Positions 57,840 to 64,000 of a stretch of DNA of 64,000 bases are shown one piece after another. This stretch comes from Pelecanus crispus. Taxonomy: Eukaryota; Chordata; Aves; Pelecaniformes; Pelecanidae. Both the position numbers and the translations under genes were made by a program. The notes below the pieces were generated by a model. It had not been told where the DNA came from, ran no database searches, and saw only the letters and a program-made list of their open reading frames with translations. The stretch covers positions 3,720,001-3,784,000 of the forward strand of contig NC_134662.1 of NCBI RefSeq assembly GCF_030463565.1. The letters are read 5' to 3'. Position 1 is the first letter of the stretch. Each line of letters starts with the position of its first letter.

Positions 57840-60380
57840 ATGGACGGGGGAGCGAGTCTTGGAGCATTGATAGTGGGCTTAGCTCGGGCTGGGTGGGGTT
57901 GGCTCTCGCAGCGTCGCGGCCGCAGCCACCAGCGTCGTCCCTGCTGCCAGCAGCGGGGAGCCTGGCTGGTGCCCCACCGCGTCCAGCTCCTCATCGACCC
58001 ACACCTGCGCGTGGGGGCGGAGAGGCAGCCAGCCCAAAACCTAACCCGCAGGAACATACAGCGATGGTTGTTCAGCGGCACGAAGGAGGGAGCGGGAAAA
58101 AGCAGCTGCCGGTGGGGGAGAGCCCGGACCCTGCGCTAGCGCCGGAGCAAAGCGCACGCACGCGTGATCCGCAGCCGGAGCGGAGCAGCTCCAGGGAGGA
58201 GCATCCCCCGGGAGGTGCCAGGCTCTGGGCAAGGGATGCGGCCCTGGAGACCCAAAGGGACAAGGCATAGGGGGTGAGGGGGCGAGAGGGTCCCCGGTGC
58301 CGGAGCAAGAGCCTGGTCGCAGCTGAGCGTCCTGCCGCAGCGGGGTCTGCAGGACCAGGCACCGGGCAGCACCGCAGGAGCTGGCCCGGACCCTCGGGCA
58401 GACGCAGCCCCAGCCCCAGGGCTGCCCCTGGCTGGGGGTGGGGAGCTGGGACGCTGCTTCCCACCCACATGCAGACCCTGAGCTAGGACATCATGAGCAG
58501 AAGGGACCCGACCCGCACTGGGCACCCATCCCCAGCGGGAGCACGTGGGCCACAGGCGCCCACTTATGCGGACGGTGCCCAATCCACGCCCCGGACCGAG
58601 ACCCGAGGTGCCGTGGGGCAGCCAGCCCCCAGCCAGCTCCAAGCTCCCCAGGCTGCAGCCAGCGCCTCCGGGCTGGTCCTGCCCCTCCTCAGCCCAGCTC
58701 CGCTCCATCGTCCCCGGCAGAGATGGAGCCGGGAGGTGGCTGGTGGCGAGGAGCAGCCCCTTGCCTGGAGGGGAGCACGGCCAGAAATAGCACCCGCACC
58801 TCGGCCTCCCGGCCAGGGCATGTTCCTGCACCGCCCTCTGCACCCGCCGCGACGAGGCATCGCAGCCTGGTCACTTTGTCACATCAGATGTGAGCGATGG
58901 CCCCAGCAAAAACCACCAAACTTGTTCCATTTCTTACCCAACCAGCTCCAAACGAGTCTGTGAGAGGAAACAGCCACCATGTTAACTGTGTGCTGACCGC
59001 AGCGGGCACCGGCCCCGGCCGGGAGCCCTTGCCACAGGCGGGTCAGCAGCAGCCACGCACCCACCACGGGCTTTGCTTTGCCCACTCGAAACCCACCCCG
59101 AGCACTGCTCACAGGCGAGAAATAACCCCCCAAGTTCCAGGGGAGCCAGGAACCCCGTGCTGCAGCCAGCAGCTGAAATGTGGCAAGAGAAGGTTTTTCC
59201 AGGTCTCCCGGGCTGCGTTTTGGTGACTAAACAGCAAAGCCTTCTCTCCGTGCTGGCCCAGCCGATTGGCACACGTAGGCTTAGTCAGGGACCTTCCTGC
59301 TGCCACCCACCTCCCAAGCCCAGGGACCCGGTGGCAGAAGCTTCTGGCTCAACCTCCGGCGGAGGATGAGCTATTAACCCTGATATACCAGTCCTGAGAT
59401 AAACCCTCGTCCCGCAGGCATCCGCCCGCCGAGATGAAAGGCGCCGCTGGGCTGCCCTGGCTGCACTGGCAAAGCCAAGGAGGAAAAACATTCCAGAAGA
59501 GTTGCTCAGCGCCGGCCGCACGGCCCCGGCAGGCTTGGCGAAGGCTGCTTGCCATCCGCATTTGGGATGTTTTCTGCAACGAACGTTCTCTTCTTTTATT
59601 CCAAAATGGCTCAAGAAACCCCAAAGAAGCCGCCTGCCTTCCCCCTCCCACGGGAGGCACGGCCATTCCCAGGAAGCTCTCGGGGCCTCGGGTAAAGCTG
59701 CTTTGAAAGCGGCACCAAAGCTCTGCGGGTGCCAGGGCCTCGAGCGCCCGGGGAGGCCAGCACCTTCCCCAGCCCCCCCCGGCCTGCTCACGGGGTGCCA
59801 AAGCCAGAGAATCATAGAATCACAGAATGGTTTAGGTTGGAAAAGACCTTTAAGATCATCCAGTCCAACCATTAACCTAACACTGCCAAGTCTGCCACTA
59901 AACCAATTAAGGGGAGAGACATAATTTCCTGTTTCCTGGCTTGGCGGTGTTTGGAAGGGGCATCGGCTGACATCCGTCCCACGCCACCGGGGCCAGCGCT
60001 TCGGAGCCACGTGCCACCGCCCTGCTCCTCCCGCCAGCTCTGCTCTGGGCCTGGCCACGAATGCCCGAGCAGAGCAGAAACCGCTCCGCTCTCCGTAGGC
60101 GCACGCCGAGGGCATCGCCCGCCCCAGCGCGCAGCCCGGCCCCGGGTCCTGACCCAGGCTTCTCCCGGAGCTGCAGGGTCAGCGTGACCAGACCAAAACC
60201 GAAGGCCCTCGGTGAGAGCGCCAAGCGAATCCGGGTTTTTGTCCCTCTCGTGCCTCCCGGTCCCGGTGAGCACGGACGCAGGCAGCAGGTAGGTCACTGC
60301 CCGCTCCGGTCGCATTCTTTTCATTCTCCAACCTCCAGCTCTGTCACAGAAACTGAGTCACAAACACACCTGGATATTTG
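57840..60380. other. FGF22-RNF126 intergenic region (3' to 3')
   Basis: 2.5 kb between convergent genes. It has CR1 copy D at 59808-59948 and otherwise no recognised gene or array. Confidence 0.6.
59808..59948 (-). mobile_element. CR1 LINE 3' fragment, copy D
   Basis: Only the last 140 bases of the element: AGAATCATAGAATCACAGAATGG, GGTTGGAAAAGACC, CCAACCATTAACCTAACACTG and the start of the spacer (TTTCCTGTTTCCTGGCTTGG) seen in copies A and B. Confidence 0.88.
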
Positions 60381-60394
60381 TCTCTCTCTCCTTT

Positions 60395-60400
60395 TTTAAT
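60395..60400 (-). terminator. RNF126: Candidate distal RNF126 polyadenylation signal ATTAAA
   Basis: TTTAAT on the plus strand in a T- and A-rich stretch about 1.1 kb past the RNF126 stop codon. The AT-rich sequence from here to the stop looks like a long 3'UTR. Confidence 0.4.
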
Positions 60401-61296
60401 TGGCTGTATTTTAAGTAGCTTTGAAATACATTTTTCTCAAAAATGTTGTTTTTCCTGTGTATTATTCAATCACAATGATATTTGGCTGGTCCTTCCTCTG
60501 ATGCACGCCCAGTCCTGATGTCGACACAGTGGAAAAGTCCGCTCAGGCTGAGAGAAGGGCAGGACTGCAACAGGGAGAAGGTGTAAAAAATACAAAAGAC
60601 CAGGCAAGGATGCTTTCAGTTGCAATCCTGCAGCCAACCGCTCAACGTTCCGCGGGCTGGCAACGCGCGTATGGGTGCTGGTCACGTCAGAGTCCGGTGC
60701 CCGGAGCTCACAGCATGCCTGCGCTCGGCAGGCAGGAGGGCTCGGACAAGCCCAGCCTACCCGGGGGTGAAACGGGACGGCTCAGCACAGCAGTCTCCGG
60801 AGAGCTTACCCTGTAGTTTTCCTCAAATCATGCATAATGTCTCGTTGAGCTGAAACGTCCATGTATTTAACAGCAGTAATAATTTAAAATTATAAAAACC
60901 CTTTCAGTGTCGTGTATCGGAAGGGCGAGGTTATAAAGAAAAATAAATGGGACTTCAGAAGGGGAAGGGAAGGTTATTGGGGTCTATTTCAAGAGTTCAT
61001 TTTTTTTTTTTCAGTGACGACTATTGGCCCTCCCCAGCTGGAGACCCCGGGAGGCAGGCAGTTATCATTATGCTTTCATATTAAAGACTTCAATCTCCAA
61101 AGCAGAAGAGATAGTATCCAAGGGGAGGAGGAAGAGGAGCAAAAGAAAGAAAGAAAAGAATCTCAAATTCAAAACCATACAAACAACCTTTCCGTTCAGA
61201 ATTGCAACCGCTAGCTCAGCACCTCGGGTTTCCCATCTGTGGAGCGCAGCAGCCTTTCACCACAACGGTTAAAAGTCCACGCAGCACATGGGTGTT

Positions 61297-61302
61297 TTTA
61301 TT
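61297..61302 (-). terminator. RNF126: Candidate proximal RNF126 polyadenylation signal AATAAA
   Basis: TTTATT on the plus strand, about 230 bases past the stop codon. It may give a short 3'UTR isoform; which site is used cannot be told by eye. Confidence 0.45.
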
Positions 61303-61529
61303 AACAGACAGAGCTCTTTCCCCCCATCACAGAACTTGAGGCTTCTCATCTGTGAAGGACCCAGAGTCTCTGTGTCTTCAGAACTCAAAAAGGGAATCCT
61401 GGGGAGGCTGCTTTCCCCTTGCTACCCTCCCCTCGCTCTGCTCTGGAAGCCCCTTTCGTTGCTTACGTTGGCTGGGGAGGGAGGAAGGACAATGGACAGG
61501 GCCCCAGGGACAGAGGGTTGGATTAAGAT

Positions 61530-62028
61530 TCATGAGTTGTTCGATGAGTTTTCGTTACTTGGTGAGCTGGAGGAAGAGGAGGAGGATGACGATGAGAAGT
61601 TCATGCCCGTGAGTCCTGGGGGGTTTGTGGCAGTGTTTTGTCCACTTAAGCTTTTCCGGCACACAGGACACGTGTCATGCTTTGGAGAGCAGACAAAAAC
61701 AAAACAAGAAATATGGGAAACGGGATTAGAAACACGATACAGGAGCAGCACTCAAGGAAAAGGCTAGGATGACACTCCTTCCTCTGATCAAAGGCTGCTC
61801 GCGCTTAGGCCTCATCACGGAGGTATGAAAATATTTACCGAGGAGAACCGTACCACCAGAAATAACACCCAAGTGTTACAAAAGCCAAGTCACCCGCTCA
61901 GAGGGCACCAACCTGTTCCAGCCAAGGGACTATGCAGCTGTTGTGGAATAGGTGATTGCAAGGTAACTGTCGGACATTTTCACCGACTGTATAGTCTTCT
62001 TTACACACAGGACACTCTAACCCAGAAT
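61530..62028 (-). CDS. RNF126: RNF126 RING-H2 exons and poly-serine tail
   Basis: The zinc ligands read CPVC, CNHLFH, SC and CPVC, so all eight are present in C3H2C3 order. The intron falls inside the RING after WLEQ. The last exon continues [18 protein letters not shown], then about a dozen serines and the stop codon. Confidence 0.95.
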
Positions 62029-63843
62029 CTGTATCGTAAAGGGAAAGCAGAATGCAGCTAAGCAATAAAGGAGAGAACGACACTCAAAGCACCTGCCCGG
62101 GGATCCCGTCACCTTTTCCTCTTCCCCCCACCGCTGCTTCATCCCTGTGGAGAGGAAAGCTTGTTGCTTTGCAGTTCCTACCACCATCACTCCGCCTCTC
62201 ACTGCCCTGAGTTTGCTTCATTGTTCCCTTCCCTTTTTCATCTCTATCCACACTGAACTTTTCAGAACAGTTTGCCTCCCCAGGGCAAATCCACCCAGTC
62301 TACGCCGCTTTTTTTTTTTTTTCCTGAGTATAACAGAGCAATACTTCAGCTTTTTCCCCTCTTTGAAATTTTTTAGGCCTTGAAGGTACTAGCAGACAAA
62401 ATTAAAATCCCAAGCAAACGTTAAACAGAACTTTCACAGAGCTCTTTGTGAACGATTCCCTGGAGGAGCTATACATACCTACGTGTTCCTGTGCGATCTG
62501 TACGGTGGGGAGGGCCTGGATCTTTTCTTTGTCTGCTGGCGGTGGTCCAGTGTTTTCAAACTGATTTAGTAACTGAAAAAACAATAGGCCACGGAAGGCA
62601 GAAAAGAAGAACGTGAGCTCAGCAGCACACAGCAGCTGTTCATTTATTGAACCAGGCCTTCGCTGTGGACCTTGTCTCCTATTTCTGCACCTTCAGTGCT
62701 TTGCCCCCTGCAGCCATCGGCTGCTGGCAGTTTTGCAGCACTGTGCAAGAGGACAGGAGACGCCACTACAATGCCAATTTTACCTGCGTAATAATTGCAT
62801 CCAAGCCGTTGGCACCCCATGCGTAGTCCATTGGATTTGAATGCAAGACTCCCCTTTAAGAATAAGGACAACAATTAAATTCAACTGGGACTACCAACAA
62901 GAACACTGTCAGAAAGAGCAGTACGTCTTCCAACTCACCAAGGACCTAGTCCTAGGTTTGGTATTGTTGCAGGTGCAATAATTCCATTGACCAGCTGCTG
63001 GATAATTCTGGAAGACAAGAAAACCAGGATTATGTAAGAATTAGTGTCTGCTAACTCCCAGCCCAGAAACATGACATGGAAGGAGTGGCTAAATACTGTT
63101 GCATCATCAGAGGGAAAAGCAAAAATATCCTGTAGCAATTGTGTCTTATGAACTGATTATTCATTGATAAAGAGAAGTTTCAGTATTTTATTCGTAAGGG
63201 GATAATTTCTGACAAAGACGGCACGTGGCTCTCCAGGAGGCAGTTAAAGACACATTAGTCTTGCTGTCCAGTGTTCTCTCTCGTTTCCCCTCACGCTGAG
63301 TACATTTTGGTAATACCTGGTAACAACCAGGGAATGCTTTCGCATTGCAGGTTTAACGGTCAAAACTCCCAGCCACACCATAGTCCGTGCCACTGTGCTC
63401 AGGAGAAACGGTCCCTGTAAACTCAAGGCAAGAGCAAAGCTGGGCACCTACGGAAGGATCGCGCTGGACAGCTGTGCTTGGAGCAGTCTTTTAAGAGACT
63501 GCTCCTCAAACTGATGAGAAGGGACGGGCTGATTTTCAGCTAACTCTCATCAGTGAAAAACAACGGGGCTTCCTCCACAAGAACCTGCCAGTTGTTCTCA
63601 CCCTTCTAGCGTGGGAACTCCCTCGTGCCTGCCAGCGGCACGGCGTGTGGCGAGACGGGCTCGAGGCTGCCTGGCACCGTATCGATGCCGAGACTGATGC
63701 TCTCGCTCCCTCCGGTTCTCAGAGTCCCTGTTGTCTTCCGACTGCACATTGGACCCAAACGGAAACTCAAAGCTGTCATCAAAGATCCCGAAGGCAAATT
63801 GGCCATAGCCCTGTGGCAAGGTGAATAAGTGCTGATCCACGTT
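61530..63843 (-). CDS. RNF126: RNF126 E3 ubiquitin ligase, 5'-partial, last six coding exons
   Basis: RING-H2 ubiquitin ligase that acts with BAG6 in clearing mislocalised hydrophobic proteins in the cytosol. Visible exons in gene order: 63843-63602, 63007-62939, 62853-62784, 62572-62479, 62028-61913, 61679-61530 (TGA), 247 codons with stop, phases closed. They encode [19 protein letters not shown], an Arg-rich stretch ([20 protein letters not shown]), [56 protein letters not shown], the RING, and a poly-Ser tail ending SNENSSNNS. These match human RNF126 more closely than its paralogue RNF115. The start codon and the N-terminal zinc finger that contacts BAG6 lie right of the window. Confidence 0.96.
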
Positions 63844-64000
63844 CTGGGAGGGAGAGAATTCAGGGAACAGATTGTAACGAGGAGAGAAACAGCTCTTTGC
63901 TTTCACGCCTGGCATTTCACCAGCCTTCCAAGAAAGACCGGTCTCTTCAGATCCCCAGCAACACACAAGCCTTGGCTGACACAGGTTGATCAGTGCGCTC

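Overview
The window is vertebrate nuclear DNA, almost certainly from a bird. It carries five protein genes with GT-AG introns, and its only recognisable transposons are CR1 LINE fragments ending in ATTCTATG-type repeats, which are typical of birds. The CR1 copies near 5.7, 12.3, 54.8 and 59.8 kb look like the type common in non-galliform (neoavian) genomes; this is from memory, not a search. High GC, CpG-dense promoters, short introns and many GC-rich minisatellites suggest a microchromosome. Gene order and orientation are BSG(+) HCN2(+) POLRMT(-) FGF22(+) RNF126(-), the same as I know from human 19p13.3.

Layout. 1-13990: 3' part of BSG (basigin); the signal-peptide exon lies left of the window, followed here by seven coding exons and a 3'UTR exon. 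13990-16543: intergenic DNA and the HCN2 promoter. 16544-31850: HCN2, complete, eight exons, 921 codons. 31850-32600: short gap between two convergent genes. 32600-52001: POLRMT, mitochondrial RNA polymerase, complete on the minus strand, 21 coding exons, 1258 codons. 52002-52707: CpG-rich bidirectional promoter shared with FGF22. 52708-57830: FGF22, complete, three exons, 182 codons. 57830-60390: intergenic. 60390-64000: last six coding exons of RNF126 on the minus strand; its first exons lie right of the window.

The genes do not form an operon or pathway. BSG is a plasma-membrane Ig protein that chaperones lactate transporters, HCN2 a cAMP-gated pacemaker channel, POLRMT transcribes mtDNA, FGF22 is a secreted synapse-organising growth factor, and RNF126 is a RING ubiquitin ligase. 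Exon boundaries were set by hand from splice signals, homology recalled from human proteins, and reading-frame arithmetic: every exon phase closes in all five genes.

I found no previously undescribed biological system. The second-look items are a CR1 inserted 11 nt inside a POLRMT splice donor, a lysine-alanine dipeptide tract in POLRMT coded by a hexamer repeat, a higher-order VNTR in POLRMT intron 1, a CR1 type with a doubled 3' end, an inverted CR1 pair across BSG, a promoter with NRF-1-like and ZNF143-like motifs, and AT-rich islands that may be conserved enhancers.
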